DNA of 64,000 bases from CAZUMJ01 sp964621605 (lineage in GTDB: Bacteria > Actinomycetota > Acidimicrobiia > Acidimicrobiales > Iamiaceae): assembly GCA_964621605.1 (NCBI GenBank), contig CAZUMJ010000016.1, forward strand, positions 3,402-67,401, in the 5' to 3' direction. Positions 7,696-19,098 of this stretch are shown here, in pieces. The notes under the pieces are model-generated. The model made no database searches and was not told the DNA's origin. It saw nothing but the letters and a program-made list of their open reading frames with translations. The translations under genes and the position numbers were made by a program. Each line of letters opens with the position of its first letter. Position 1 is the stretch's first letter.

Positions 7696-8750
7696 TGGCA
7701 GACGACCTTCGCCATTCTGCACTCGAAGATGCGCATCGAACGCTCGGCGCCAAGCTGGTTCCGTTCGGCGGGTGGTCGATGCCGCTCCAGTACCCGTCCG
7801 GCACGCTCGCGGAGCATCGCGCCTGCCGGAGCGGCGCAGTCGCGTTCGACGTCAGCCACCTCGGCACGGTCCGCATCGAGGGGCCCGGTTCCTTCGAGAG
7901 GCTGCAGTCCGCGCTCAGCAACGACCTGACAAAGGTCGGGCCGGGGCGAGCGCAGTACACACATCTGCTCGATGAGGCCGATGCCTCTGTGCTCGACGAC
8001 ATCATCGTGTGGTGGGTCGACGCCGAACGCTTCGACGTCATGCCCAACGCCTCCAACACCGACCGCGTGTGTGGCGCCTTGGGCGACGGGGCACGCGACG
8101 TCACCGCCACGCGTGCGGTCATCGCCTTGCAGGGGCCCGCCGCGCGTGCGCGCCTCGCCTCGCTCTCGCCAGAGATGGCCGAGGTCGGGCGCTTTCGTGT
8201 CGTTGGAGTGAACTGGCGTGGCGTCGACTGCGTTGTCGCCGGCACGGGTTACACCGGCGAAGACGGTGTCGAGGTCGCCGTCCCGGTGGCGCACGCGGCT
8301 GCCTTCTGGCAGGCGGTCCTCGATGCGGGTTTCGAGCCTGCCGGGCTCGGGGCACGCGACACCTTGCGCCTCGAGGCGGGCCTGCCATTGCATGGCCACG
8401 AGCTCGGTCCTGGCATCTCGCCCCTGCAGGCCGGCCTGGGTTGGGTGGTTGGGTGGGACAAGCCGGCGTTCCGAGGCCGCGATGCGCTGCTCGCCGAGCG
8501 CGCGGCAGGTCCCGCCCGTCTGCTGCGGGGCCTGAGCGTCTCTGGTCGCCGTCCACCGCGCGCCGGTCAGACGGTCCTGGCAGATGAGCTCGTCGTCGGC
8601 GAGGTGACCAGCGGCAACTTCTCACCGATGTTGGGTCACGGCATCGCGCTGGCGTTCCTCCCGCCTGATGTGGGGGAGGGGAGCGCGCTGCACGTCGACA
8701 TGCGCGGCGAGCTGGTTCCCGCGACGGTCGTGCCGCTGCCCTTCGTCTGA
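7695..8750 (+). CDS. gcvT: Glycine cleavage T protein (aminomethyltransferase)
   Basis: A 351-residue folate-binding enzyme that moves the methylene group from aminomethyl-lipoyl GcvH to tetrahydrofolate and releases ammonia. Family landmarks run in order: HLGTVRIEG, SNDLTKVGPGRAQYTHL, SVLDDIIVWW, ALQGPAAR, GTGYTGEDGVEV, the C-terminal GLGARDTLRLEAGLPLHGHEL, and EVTSGNFSPMLGHGIALAF. The presence of ARDTLRLEAG and full length favour true GcvT over the YgfZ paralog. It is coupled to the MerR gene upstream and convergent with gcvP, from which a hairpin terminator separates it. Confidence 0.93.
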   Translation: MADDLRHSALEDAHRTLGAKLVPFGGWSMPLQYPSGTLAEHRACRSGAVAFDVSHLGTVRIEGPGSFERLQSALSNDLTKVGPGRAQYTHLLDEADASVLDDIIVWWVDAERFDVMPNASNTDRVCGALGDGARDVTATRAVIALQGPAARARLASLSPEMAEVGRFRVVGVNWRGVDCVVAGTGYTGEDGVEVAVPVAHAAAFWQAVLDAGFEPAGLGARDTLRLEAGLPLHGHELGPGISPLQAGLGWVVGWDKPAFRGRDALLAERAAGPARLLRGLSVSGRRPPRAGQTVLADELVVGEVTSGNFSPMLGHGIALAFLPPDVGEGSALHVDMRGELVPATVVPLPFV

Positions 8751-8778
8751 GCTGCCTGCGCCCGCACCAACGCCGCTG

Positions 8779-8809
8779 GAGCTGGCCCCGCACGCCTCAG
8801 GGCCAGCTC
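8779..8809. terminator. Bidirectional hairpin between gcvT and gcvP
   Basis: A perfect 10-bp stem, GAGCTGGCCC / GGGCCAGCTC, with an 11-base loop, in the 69-base gap between convergent stops. No long U tract on either strand. Confidence 0.65.
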
Positions 8810-8819
8810 GCGGCCGGCG

Positions 8820-11708
<2,889 letters not shown>

Positions 11709-11737
11709 GTTGGGGCTCCGAGGGCGCGCGAGATCGA

Positions 11738-11912
11738 CGTCCTCCCCTCTGTCATCGGACCTGAGAGCTTCGCCCGAGGGCTTGCCCCTTGGGTGAGGAC
11801 GAGTGCTCGCCCTGCTTTCCAGAGGTGCCTGTTCTGTGCGGTACCGGGGCCTGAGAGCTTCGGAGAGGTCTTGCTCCTTCGGCGCATCGCGCAGCGATGC
11901 TCTCCCGCACAG
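11738..11912 (-). promoter_or_regulatory. Tandem glycine riboswitch in the gcvP leader
   Basis: Read on the minus strand, the first aptamer carries GCGGGAGAGC, GCCGAAGGAGCAAG, CTCTCAGGCCCC and CACCTCTGGAAAG. The second, directly after a short linker, carries GGGCGAGC, ACCCAAGGGGCAAGCC, GCTCTCAGGTCC and ACAGAGGGGAGG. These are the conserved blocks of the gcvT-motif glycine aptamer, present twice in the cooperative arrangement. No clear terminator lies between the second aptamer and the gcvP start, so control may act on translation or on early elongation. A short open frame through the element has no coding character. Confidence 0.93.
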
Positions 11913-12149
11913 CGTCTGCAGCGCCTGTGAGTGTAGCCATGCGCGACACGGCAGCGGCGGTTGTCGATCACAACACGGGGCGAGGTCAGGACTCGTTGCG
12001 TGCGTTGAGAAGCACGAAGGAGCCAGTGCAGAGCGGTGTCATGGTGCCCGGCCCGGACCGGAAGCGAGGGCTACGCTGTGCGCGCCAGCTGCGGTGACCC
12101 CACGGCCGCCGGCGGGCGGGACATGGACGTGGGCACAAGGAGTGGCGAC
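11913..12149. other. Intergenic region between gcvP and a lipoprotein gene
   Basis: With the riboswitch this forms the only gene-free stretch above 300 bases (11709-12149). On the plus strand TACGCT (12072-12077) could be the -10 of the lipoprotein gene, with a leader of roughly 65 bases. I see no tRNA, repeat or conserved open frame in the rest. Confidence 0.5.
11930..11935 (-). promoter_or_regulatory. Candidate -10 of the gcvP riboswitch transcript
   Basis: TACACT on the minus strand, 18 bases before the first conserved aptamer block, which places the transcription start near 11923. No good -35 box. Confidence 0.4.
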
Positions 12150-12761
12150 ATGAACAAGCGATACGCAGTCGCACTTGCCGCAACGATGACGGGAGTCCTC
12201 CTCCTGCCCGGTTGCGGGAAGGCAGCGGAGAAGATCGGCGAGAAGGCCACCGAGAAGGCGATCGAGAGCCAGACCGGCGGCAAGGTCGACATCAACTCGA
12301 ACGACGGCAAGATCAAGATCAAGACCAGCGATGGCGAAGCCGAGATGAACCTCAACGACTCGGGGGGCTATCACGTCAAGACGAGTGACGGCGAGATGAC
12401 CCTGGGCAGCAACGCCAAGGTTCCCGACGGCTGGCCAAAAGCCCTCAACCCCCCGAAGGGCGCTTCGATCACGCAGTCGATCAAGAGCAAGGACTCCCTC
12501 TCGATTGGCTACACCGTCAAGGGCAAGGTCAGCGACGTGGCGAGCGACCTTGACGAGGCAGCCAAGGGCGACGACTGGAAGTCCAGCTCCGAGACCGAGA
12601 TCAACGGCTCCAAGTACATGGACTACGACCGAGGCGACGATTCGCTCAGCATCATCGTGCTTTCCGATGACTCGCTCGGGAAGGGCGTCGTCTCGGTGAA
12701 CATGTCGCTCCAGCTCACAAGCTCTGACACCGGCTCGAGCGACACCGCGTCGACGAGCTGA
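12150..12761 (+). CDS. Putative lipoprotein of unknown function
   Basis: A 203-residue protein with a short basic start, a hydrophobic stretch and the lipobox LLPGC, which places the lipid-anchored cysteine at residue 22. Next comes a charged AEKIGEKATEKAIESQTGGKVDI stretch like those in DUF4878-type or YceK-like envelope proteins, then two similar segments (IKIKTSDGEAEMNLND and YHVKTSDGEMTLGSN) suggesting a small beta repeat. The tail is rich in Ser, Thr and Asp. AAGGAG lies seven bases before the ATG, which settles the start over the longer open frame. Function unknown. Confidence 0.75.
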   Translation: MNKRYAVALAATMTGVLLLPGCGKAAEKIGEKATEKAIESQTGGKVDINSNDGKIKIKTSDGEAEMNLNDSGGYHVKTSDGEMTLGSNAKVPDGWPKALNPPKGASITQSIKSKDSLSIGYTVKGKVSDVASDLDEAAKGDDWKSSSETEINGSKYMDYDRGDDSLSIIVLSDDSLGKGVVSVNMSLQLTSSDTGSSDTASTS

Positions 12762-12808
12762 TCACCTCGCCGCTCCTCCTCGCGGTGCGGCGGGTGCTAC
12801 CACGACAC

Positions 12809-12834
12809 GATGGGCCCGCTTCGGCGGGCCCATC
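12809..12834. terminator. Strong hairpin with a TTCG loop between convergent genes
   Basis: GATGGGCCCGC pairs perfectly with GCGGGCCCATC across a TTCG tetraloop. It separates the lipoprotein gene from the leftward SnoaL-like gene and can serve both. Confidence 0.75.
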
Positions 12835-12861
12835 GGCGCGTGGAGGTGCTGCCCGCGGGCT

Positions 12862-13287
12862 TCAGGCGAGCTGTCGGGCGATGGTACCGGTGTCGAAGTA
12901 CGCGCGCACACCGATGAGGTCACGCCCGTCGAACTCGAAGAAGCAGGCGGTGCGGCACCGAAAGCGGCGCCCACTTGCCGCGATGTCTCCGAACTCTCCA
13001 CGGTGCGTCCCGCTCAGCCAGAGCTCCGCGACGATCTGGTTGTCGGTGTGCCAGAGCGAGATCACCTCTGTCTGAAGGTCGGGGAAGACCTTGTGGCGCT
13101 CGCGGAGATAGGTGCCCACCTCGGCCTCACCGTTGTAGACCCGTCCCGCGCCGACGAGCTCGTAGCGGGGGTCGCGGAACGTTGCGATGATGGCCTTCGG
13201 GTCGCCCGAGCGTTCTGCCGTCAGGTGCTCCTGGAGGAGCGCTTCACGGCTCGCACGGAGCTCCTGATCGGTCGACGCAGACACCAT
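12862..13287 (-). CDS. SnoaL-like / NTF2-fold protein
   Basis: A 141-residue protein with the layout of the SnoaL-like polyketide cyclase or ketosteroid isomerase-like superfamily: an N-terminal helix, then EHLTAERSGDPKAIIATF, VYNGEAEVGTYLRERHKVFPDL and a C-terminal beta sheet (WLSGTHRGEFGDIAASGRRFRC, FFEFDGRDLIGVRAYFD). Members are small hydrolases, isomerases or ligand binders, and the sequence does not reveal the substrate. It lies 37 bases downstream of a class II aldolase gene on the same strand, so the pair may form a small catabolic operon. Confidence 0.75.
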   Translation of the reverse strand: MVSASTDQELRASREALLQEHLTAERSGDPKAIIATFRDPRYELVGAGRVYNGEAEVGTYLRERHKVFPDLQTEVISLWHTDNQIVAELWLSGTHRGEFGDIAASGRRFRCRTACFFEFDGRDLIGVRAYFDTGTIARQLA

Positions 13288-13323
13288 GTGCTCGCTTTCG
13301 GTGGGGGGAAGGGGGGTCAGGAT

Positions 13324-14106
13324 CTAGGTGAGGTGGTCGGGTTCGGTGGCACAGATCCAGTCATAGAGCGGCTGTGCGCCAAAGGCGCCAGCCCCGTGGG
13401 TGCCGACCTGCCCTCGAGTGTGCAGCGCGACGTCATGCCCGATCGACACGGGTTCCCCCGCGGCCATTGCGAGCAGCTCTGCCTGGCAGGTGCGCTCCAT
13501 CGTCACGAACCAGAAGAGCGCTTCGTCGACTGTGCGGCCAACCGTGAGCAGCCCATGGTTCGCGAGGATGGCTGCCTTGCGTGTGCCGAGCGCGGATGCG
13601 ATCCGGCGACCCTCGCTGGGGTCGTCGACGACCCCGGTGTAGTCCTCGAAGAGGATGTGGTCGTCGTAGAACGCGCACGCGTCCTGCGTCAGGGGCCGCA
13701 GCACGCGATGCAGGCTCGAGAAGGCCTTTCCGTACACCGAGTGTGCGTGAGCCGCGGCGACCACATCGGGGCGCGCCGCGTGGATCTGGGAATGGATTGC
13801 GAAGGCCGCGCGGTTCAGCATCCCGTTGCCTTCCACAACGGCACCGTCGGCGTCGACGAGGATCAGGTCACGCACCGACATCAGCTTGAAGCTTCGTCCG
13901 AATGGATTGACCCAGAACAGCTCCGGGTTGCCCGGGTCGCGTGCCGTCACGTGCCCGGCCACCCCTTCGTCGAAGCCCAGTCGCCCGAAGATGCGAAGCG
14001 CTCCGGCCAGGCGCTGCTTTCGCCACGTGCGTTCTTCCTCGGTGGGGCGCGCGTTGAGCGCACCGGGCGGTTGTGCAAGGTATTGGGTGATGTGGTCGCC
14101 GGTCAT
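13324..14106 (-). CDS. Class II aldolase/adducin family protein
   Basis: A 260-residue protein. Metal ligands are visible as His120 and His122 in AAAHAHSVYG and His184 in LANHGLLTVG; EGVAGHVTARDPGNPELFWVNP near residues 48-69 is the usual adducin-head segment. Such enzymes cleave or epimerise sugar phosphates or act on other hydroxy-carbonyl compounds with zinc. The family acidic catalytic residue is not obvious, so the reaction is uncertain. The ATG at 14106 follows a purine-rich GGGGGA; the upstream 51 codons of open frame have no family similarity. Confidence 0.8.
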   Translation of the reverse strand: MTGDHITQYLAQPPGALNARPTEEERTWRKQRLAGALRIFGRLGFDEGVAGHVTARDPGNPELFWVNPFGRSFKLMSVRDLILVDADGAVVEGNGMLNRAAFAIHSQIHAARPDVVAAAHAHSVYGKAFSSLHRVLRPLTQDACAFYDDHILFEDYTGVVDDPSEGRRIASALGTRKAAILANHGLLTVGRTVDEALFWFVTMERTCQAELLAMAAGEPVSIGHDVALHTRGQVGTHGAGAFGAQPLYDWICATEPDHLT

Positions 14107-14135
14107 CGTTCCCCCGTGGTGGCCATGCGCCTCGC

Positions 14136-14141
14136 AGTCTA
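14136..14141 (-). promoter_or_regulatory. Candidate -10 of the class II aldolase gene
   Basis: TAGACT on the minus strand, 29 bases before the start, long enough for a leader with the purine-rich ribosome site. Confidence 0.35.
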
Positions 14142-14273
14142 CGGTGAGGGAAGTGGCCCTCCCCGGATGAACTCCCCACGTCCGTCCGGGTGGTGCTCCC
14201 GACCGATTACGGTGCACCCGCACATCGCTGCGCGCCGCTGCGAGGCGACTGCCCGACACGAGGAGGTGAATCC

Positions 14274-15725
14274 ATGACGCAGCCCCAATCCGCTACGAGT
14301 TCGAGCGCCGTCCTGGGTACGCACGTCCTCGCGACAGACAGGGGCCCGATTCCGTGGCCGTTCACGTCCGTCTGGCGCGCCGCCATCCCGACGACCACGG
14401 GATTGGCCCCGCTCGAGGAGATCCTCCCCTCTGCGAAGGCTGTCCCGCTTGCGTCAAAGGGGGAGCGGGCATTGCTCCAGGCCTTGGCGACCGACGACGG
14501 CCACGCGGTGATGGAGCTGACCGCTCGCCCGGGTGAGCACCAGCTCGCCGCGGCCTTGCTGGCATCGCTCCGGCTGGCGGACCATCTGCCAGACCAGGCG
14601 CTCACCCTGCTGAGCTGGATCCGTTCGAGCGGCGCGAACCTCTCAGGGCTTCGCTTCGTCCGCCGTTACCTCCCGAACCTGATGGTGTTCGCGCAGGTCT
14701 CGCCCGAGCTTCGGATCATCACCTCGGCAGACAACGCGGGCGTTCCCGTCCTCGAGGCTGAGTTGCTTGACCAGGCGGGACGCCCCACCGAGGCCCTTGC
14801 GGTGCGCAAGGCGATTCCTCCGTCGGCGGTGGGCTTCCTCGTTTCCGCGGTTGAAGCACTCGCGCACGGTGCGTTCGAAGAGGTACTTGCTCAAACGGAG
14901 CGTGTCGATGCGCATGCCGACGATGTGCAGGCGTGTCTAGCCGTGTTGCGGGCGCGTGCCATGCAGGGTCTTCGCCGCCACGGCCCAGCCGATGCGCAGT
15001 TCGCAGCTGTCGCAAGCGTCGTCGGCCTTCCGCAGTCCTTGCGGCTCTGGATCCTGCGTGGCCAGGTGGAGCTGCACACCGCGTCGGGCCGCAAGAGCGA
15101 AGCGCAACTGGCCGAAGCCGAGCGGAGCGCCCTCGCGCAACAGCTCTTCGGCGGCGCACCTGGCGCGGAGCTCCCTACACCGCCACCGCAGCCAACACCC
15201 GAGAACCCCATCGCCCCCGTGGCGGAGCCAGCCCTCGACGAGCCGGGTGTCGTCGGCGCCGGGGGAGAGGCCGCGGACGAAGCTCCGCGCACTCCGTCGG
15301 TCGGTGTGCCACCCATGCATCCAGGGCGATCGCGGCTCGTCGCCATCGAGGATGCGCAGGCACGCGTGCGCCGTCAGCCACGCTGGGCGGAGACCCCCGG
15401 CACGCTCGGCGGCCGGCCCCAGGAAGACTTCCAGGAGGAGGTCGACGAGCTCATCGGCGGCGGTCACCTCGAGGCAGCCGAGTCACTGCTCCTGGCGCTG
15501 CTCGACGCGCTCGACGACCTTGTAGACGATCGCCACACGCTCGACCCGACGCACTACATCTCGCTCGCCGGCCTCTTCGCGCAGCGGATGATGCCGGCGG
15601 AGGAGCTTGCCGTGCTCCAGCGGCTCGTCGATGCCTATCGCAGGGCAGGGCTCGAGCCACCGCCCGAGGTGTTGCGCCAGATGGACCGCGTCGATGCCGA
15701 CCTCCGGAGGGTTCTCGGCGCCTAG
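14274..15725 (+). CDS. Hypothetical helical-repeat (TPR-like) protein
   Basis: A 483-residue soluble protein of unknown function. Residues 45-290 are a chain of Ala/Leu-rich paired helices such as HQLAAALLASLRLADHLPDQ, EAELLDQAGRPTEALAVRK and LRARAMQGLRRHGPADAQFA, typical of degenerate tetratricopeptide repeats. A Pro/Ala/Glu-rich linker (about 295-345) follows, then another helical pair region (FQEEVDELIGGGHLEAAESL, PAEELAVLQRLVDAYRRAG). AGGAGG seven bases upstream of ATG 14274 settles the start. A scaffold or protein-binding role is inference. The gene stands alone. Confidence 0.7.
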   Translation: MTQPQSATSSSAVLGTHVLATDRGPIPWPFTSVWRAAIPTTTGLAPLEEILPSAKAVPLASKGERALLQALATDDGHAVMELTARPGEHQLAAALLASLRLADHLPDQALTLLSWIRSSGANLSGLRFVRRYLPNLMVFAQVSPELRIITSADNAGVPVLEAELLDQAGRPTEALAVRKAIPPSAVGFLVSAVEALAHGAFEEVLAQTERVDAHADDVQACLAVLRARAMQGLRRHGPADAQFAAVASVVGLPQSLRLWILRGQVELHTASGRKSEAQLAEAERSALAQQLFGGAPGAELPTPPPQPTPENPIAPVAEPALDEPGVVGAGGEAADEAPRTPSVGVPPMHPGRSRLVAIEDAQARVRRQPRWAETPGTLGGRPQEDFQEEVDELIGGGHLEAAESLLLALLDALDDLVDDRHTLDPTHYISLAGLFAQRMMPAEELAVLQRLVDAYRRAGLEPPPEVLRQMDRVDADLRRVLGA

Positions 15726-15787
15726 GCGCGACCGAATCGAGGCGGCGGCGAGCAGCAGCGCTGGGGCGACAGGCGCTTCGGACGTGG

Positions 15788-16357
15788 CTACGGCGTCGGC
15801 GTCGGCGCGGGCGCAGCGGCCACGGTCGTCGTCGTCGAGTCGTCGCCCGGGTGCTTCGGGTTCATCGATACCGATCCGCCGAGCAACTCGATGAAGGTGC
15901 GCAACCTGACCTGCGCGAACGATGCGTTGTTCATCGCGGCGAGCCGGTAGGACGTGGCCTGGTCGATCGTGTCGGTGTTCACGTCGGCGGAGTAGGACTG
16001 GGCGCAGTACGTCACCGATGCGTTGATGAGGTCGAGCGCGCGCTTGAACGCCACGTTGAGCTTCTTCGCCTGGAGCTTGGGCAGCGCCTTGGCTTGGGTC
16101 AGCGAGTCGCCCAGCTTCTTGCACTTTCCCTCGTAGCCGGGTACGTCGCTGGAGGGGAACGCCACGTCTTGTGCGTCGGCGACAAGGGTGTAGACGAGCT
16201 CTTGGTGCGCCGTCCACCACGCGTTGTCTGCCGGTGTCCGGTAGTTCGGGGGATCTGCGAAGGCGCAGCCAGCAGCGACGAGCCCGCACAACAGGGCGGT
16301 CGCCAGAACGTGTCGCGCGCGGCGGCCGACGAGGTGAGAGATGCGAGGAGTGCCCAT
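15788..16357 (-). CDS. Putative lipoprotein of unknown function
   Basis: A 189-residue secreted protein with a basic N-terminus, a hydrophobic segment and the lipobox LVAAGC (Cys31). The mature part contains four further Cys or Trp-rich positions (ADNAWWTAHQELVYTL, GKCKKLGDSLTQAKALPKLQ, VTYCAQSY) and ends in a Thr/Ala/Pro-rich tail. No family recognised. The ATG at 16357 has no ribosome site but has a -10-like TAGGCT ten bases before it. An ATG 16 codons upstream would put extra charged residues before the signal peptide. Confidence 0.65.
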   Translation of the reverse strand: MGTPRISHLVGRRARHVLATALLCGLVAAGCAFADPPNYRTPADNAWWTAHQELVYTLVADAQDVAFPSSDVPGYEGKCKKLGDSLTQAKALPKLQAKKLNVAFKRALDLINASVTYCAQSYSADVNTDTIDQATSYRLAAMNNASFAQVRLRTFIELLGGSVSMNPKHPGDDSTTTTVAAAPAPTPTP

Positions 16358-16367
16358 GGCTCGGATG

Positions 16368-16373
16368 AGCCTA
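16368..16373 (-). promoter_or_regulatory. -10-like hexamer before the lipoprotein gene
   Basis: TAGGCT on the minus strand, ten bases before ATG 16357. Confidence 0.35.
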
Positions 16374-16492
16374 CTCAGCTCATGCAACACGATTGGGCAT
16401 CTCATGGCACAGGATCAGACACCGTGCTGGTGCCGGGGAGGGTTTCGGTTCGATACCGCCATCGAGCCTACTTGGACTTTACAGAACGAGGA

Positions 16493-17173
16493 TTATGGGC
16501 GTTTCTCGCCAGGCACCAGGTCCGCCTCGAGACCGATCCCGTCGAGTCCGCTCCAGATCAACGTCGTCAGGTCTTCTGCCAGCTGTTGTGCAGTCGTCGA
16601 CCCGGGGGCTGCGAGCCACCATTCGCCAGCGATCATGATGGCGCCGATGATCGCGAAGCTCCACGGTGTCGCCTTGGCCGGATCGCTGCCTGCCGCACTC
16701 AACGCAGCTCGGATGCGACCCGCGATGTCGCTTGCGAGCGTGACCACGAGCTGCCGCTGCGTCTGGTTCGCCGACCCCGTGCGCGCCGCCTGCGCCATGA
16801 ACTCGTACAGCTGCGGTTCCTCCTCGACGAACTGCAGGAATGCGTGGATGCCCTCGTAGGTCAGCTGGCGAGCCGGCATCGGCTGCAACAGGCTGCCAAG
16901 GGTGCGCGCTCGAACGAGCTCGGCGACACGTTCCGTCAGCGCTGATGCAAGACCCGCCTTGTCGCGAAAGTGGTCGTACAGGATCGGCTTCGTGATGCCC
17001 GCTTCCTGCGCGATCTCCTCCATCGACGCTCGCGCCCCGGCCTGGCGTATGGCCCGCTGCGCTGCATCGAGGAGCTCTCGTCTGCGTTGCGTTCGATCGA
17101 CGGTCGGACCGGGCGGTCTGCCTCGCCGACGCGGCGAGGGTTTCGGGTCAGAGGAAGATGAGACGTCCGCCAC
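16493..17173 (-). CDS. TetR-family transcriptional regulator
   Basis: A 226-residue protein. After a basic, proline-rich lead (PSPRRRGRPPGP) comes the TetR DNA-binding domain at about residues 30-78: RRELLDAAQRAIRQAGARAS, MEEIAQEAGITKPILYDHFRDK. The C-terminal domain is helical, with a WSFAIIGAIMIAGEWWLA core that could hold a hydrophobic ligand. The GTG at 17173 is chosen from the start of the family region and the -10-like TAGCCT seven bases before it. It is divergent from a solute-binding protein gene, which it may regulate. Confidence 0.88.
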   Translation of the reverse strand: MADVSSSSDPKPSPRRRGRPPGPTVDRTQRRRELLDAAQRAIRQAGARASMEEIAQEAGITKPILYDHFRDKAGLASALTERVAELVRARTLGSLLQPMPARQLTYEGIHAFLQFVEEEPQLYEFMAQAARTGSANQTQRQLVVTLASDIAGRIRAALSAAGSDPAKATPWSFAIIGAIMIAGEWWLAAPGSTTAQQLAEDLTTLIWSGLDGIGLEADLVPGEKRP

Positions 17174-17180
17174 AGGCCTC

Positions 17181-17186
17181 AGGCTA
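17181..17186 (-). promoter_or_regulatory. -10-like hexamer before the TetR gene
   Basis: TAGCCT on the minus strand, seven bases before GTG 17173. The 218-base gap to the divergent transporter gene contains no obvious palindromic operator. Confidence 0.45.
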
Positions 17187-17391
17187 GCCACCGTACGCGC
17201 GGTAACCCGGAACCGGCACAGGTGGACGTGCCTCGCGGCATGACGCCGCCTGGCTCCGCTCTCCGCCTGCTCAACCTTGCTAATGTCGCCGCGTTCATCC
17301 ATGTGAACGGGCCTGCGGCCGCGTTGCGCGAGGCGTGCTCGCGTTTCCTGCCGAGGCCGGAACGACACCTGAATCCCGGGGGACTCGACTC

Positions 17392-19029
17392 GTGACACGA
17401 CGCTCCGTACGCCCATTGGCGATCTTGCTCGTTGCGATACTTGGCGTCGTTGGCGCCGCCTGCAGCAACGACAGCTCCAGCACGAAGCCCGGTAGCAAGC
17501 CTGCTGGCAACGGCGGGGCGTTCCCCGTCGCCGACATGAACAAACCGCAGTTCGAAGGCACACCTCACCAGGGAGGCGAACTGGCATTCGGCCTCGAGTC
17601 GAAGATCGTGTCGCTCGACCCGGGTGGACAGATGATCCAGCCGGCCGACCTCACCGTGGGTTTGGCGCTGTACGACACGCTCGTGAAGTACGACGACAAG
17701 GGCCGCACGACCGGCAACCTCGCAGAGAGCTTCTCAAGCAGCCCCGACCTCACCACCTGGACGTTCAAGCTGCGCCCAAACGTGAAGTTCGGTGACGGCA
17801 CGCCGTTCAACGCGGACGCAGTCGTGAAGCACATCGAGCGCCTCAAGGGCCTGCCGACGTGTAGCTGCGCCAGCGACATCAAGAAGATTGCAAGCGTCGA
17901 GGCGACCGACGACCTGACGGTCGTGTTCCACCTCACCGGTCCCAACGTGGCCTTCCCGGTGTTCCTGTCCAACAGCCCGGGCTTCGTCGTGTCGCCCACG
18001 CAGGTGGCGAAGTACGGCGCCGACTACAGCAGCCACCCGATGGGTGCAGGTCCGTTCCGCCTGGTCACCATGGGCGACTCGGTGACGGTGGAGCGCAACC
18101 CGTACTACTGGCGCAAGGACGACCAAGGTCGACAGCTGCCCTACCTCGACCGCATCGAGTTCAAGTCGTTGCCCGACTCGAACACCCGCCTCCAGGCGGT
18201 GCAGTCGCAGGCCGTGCAGATCATGCAGACCGCCGACACGGGCAACCTCGTCGACGCCCGCAAGGACAAGAACCTTGCGATCCAGGCGGTCACCGGCTCG
18301 AGCGCCACGATCCTCATCCTCAACTCGCACCAAGCGCCGTTCGACGACATCCGCGCACGGGAGGCGCTCAACTACGCCATCGACCGTGATGCCCTCAACC
18401 AGCAGAGCTACCAGGGTGCGCGGGTGCCGGCGTACGGGTTCCTGCCGCCGACCGACCCGTACTACGACCCCGAAGGCCAGCTCCCCCACTACGACCCCGA
18501 CAAGGCTCGCTCGTTGGTCGCCGCCCTGAAGAAGGACGGCAAGAATGTCAACTTCGAGGCGGTCTGCATCTCTACGCCCGAAGCAACCACCGTCTTCCAG
18601 GTCCTCAAGGGACAGGCCGAGGCGGTCGGCGTGAACGTCACGCTCAAGCAGCTCGACCAGGCCACCTACGTCGCAAAGATGCTCAGCGGCTCGGGTGACT
18701 TCACGGCTGGCTGCTTCCGTAGCCCGCAGATCCCCGACCCGAACGACGTCGACTCGGCGATCCACACCGGGGGCTCGCTGAACCTCGGCAAGATCAGCGA
18801 TCCGGCGATCGACAACGCGATGGACGCCGGTCGCGCCACGACCGACTTCGCAGCGCGCAAGAAGCAGTACGACATCGTGCAGCAGGAGCTCGCAAAGGGC
18901 GTCTACATCGTGCCGATGCTCTTCGACCTCTACGGCAACATCCACCTGACGAGCGTGAGCGGCCTCGAGCGTCCGTGGCCGAACTCGCTCGGGCTGATCA
19001 GCGTCGGAACGCTCTACCTGAAGAAGTAG
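17392..19029 (+). CDS. ABC transporter substrate-binding lipoprotein, SBP_bac_5 (oligopeptide/dipeptide) family
   Basis: A 545-residue extracytoplasmic binding protein. The signal peptide ends in the lipobox VGAAC (Cys24) and is followed by a Ser/Thr/Gly-rich tether. Family segments: ADLTVGLALYDTLVKYDDKG, LAESFSSSPDLTTWTFKLRP, NVKFGDGTPFNADAVVKHIE, PMGAGPFRLV and REALNYAIDR. Members bind peptides, nickel, opines or sugars; the ligand is not predictable. No permease or ATPase gene is nearby, so it is an orphan component. GTG 17392 is the start that gives a proper signal peptide. Confidence 0.9.
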   Translation: MTRRSVRPLAILLVAILGVVGAACSNDSSSTKPGSKPAGNGGAFPVADMNKPQFEGTPHQGGELAFGLESKIVSLDPGGQMIQPADLTVGLALYDTLVKYDDKGRTTGNLAESFSSSPDLTTWTFKLRPNVKFGDGTPFNADAVVKHIERLKGLPTCSCASDIKKIASVEATDDLTVVFHLTGPNVAFPVFLSNSPGFVVSPTQVAKYGADYSSHPMGAGPFRLVTMGDSVTVERNPYYWRKDDQGRQLPYLDRIEFKSLPDSNTRLQAVQSQAVQIMQTADTGNLVDARKDKNLAIQAVTGSSATILILNSHQAPFDDIRAREALNYAIDRDALNQQSYQGARVPAYGFLPPTDPYYDPEGQLPHYDPDKARSLVAALKKDGKNVNFEAVCISTPEATTVFQVLKGQAEAVGVNVTLKQLDQATYVAKMLSGSGDFTAGCFRSPQIPDPNDVDSAIHTGGSLNLGKISDPAIDNAMDAGRATTDFAARKKQYDIVQQELAKGVYIVPMLFDLYGNIHLTSVSGLERPWPNSLGLISVGTLYLKK

Positions 19030-19065
19030 CCGCTGAGCCTGCTCGCCAGGCGCATCGACGAAGCT

Positions 19066-19098
19066 CGGAGGCCGGTGCCGTTCAGGTGCCGGCCTCCG
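19066..19098. terminator. Hairpin between the binding-protein gene and the sensor kinase gene
   Basis: CGGAGGCCGG (19066-19075) pairs with CCGGCCTCCG (19089-19098). The second arm lies in the last codons of the leftward kinase gene, and the loop covers its stop, so it can act on both convergent transcripts. Confidence 0.55.

Noticed and set aside
6067..7722. 551-codon minus-strand open frame across merR and DUF151 genes
   Set aside because: Shadow of three conserved plus-strand genes in known synteny.
11752..11949. 65-codon leader peptide upstream of gcvP
   Set aside because: The region is explained base by base by the conserved blocks of two glycine aptamers.
13003..14277. 424-codon plus-strand open frame across the SnoaL-like and aldolase genes
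   Set aside because: It spans two real minus-strand genes and their gap; no coding features of its own.
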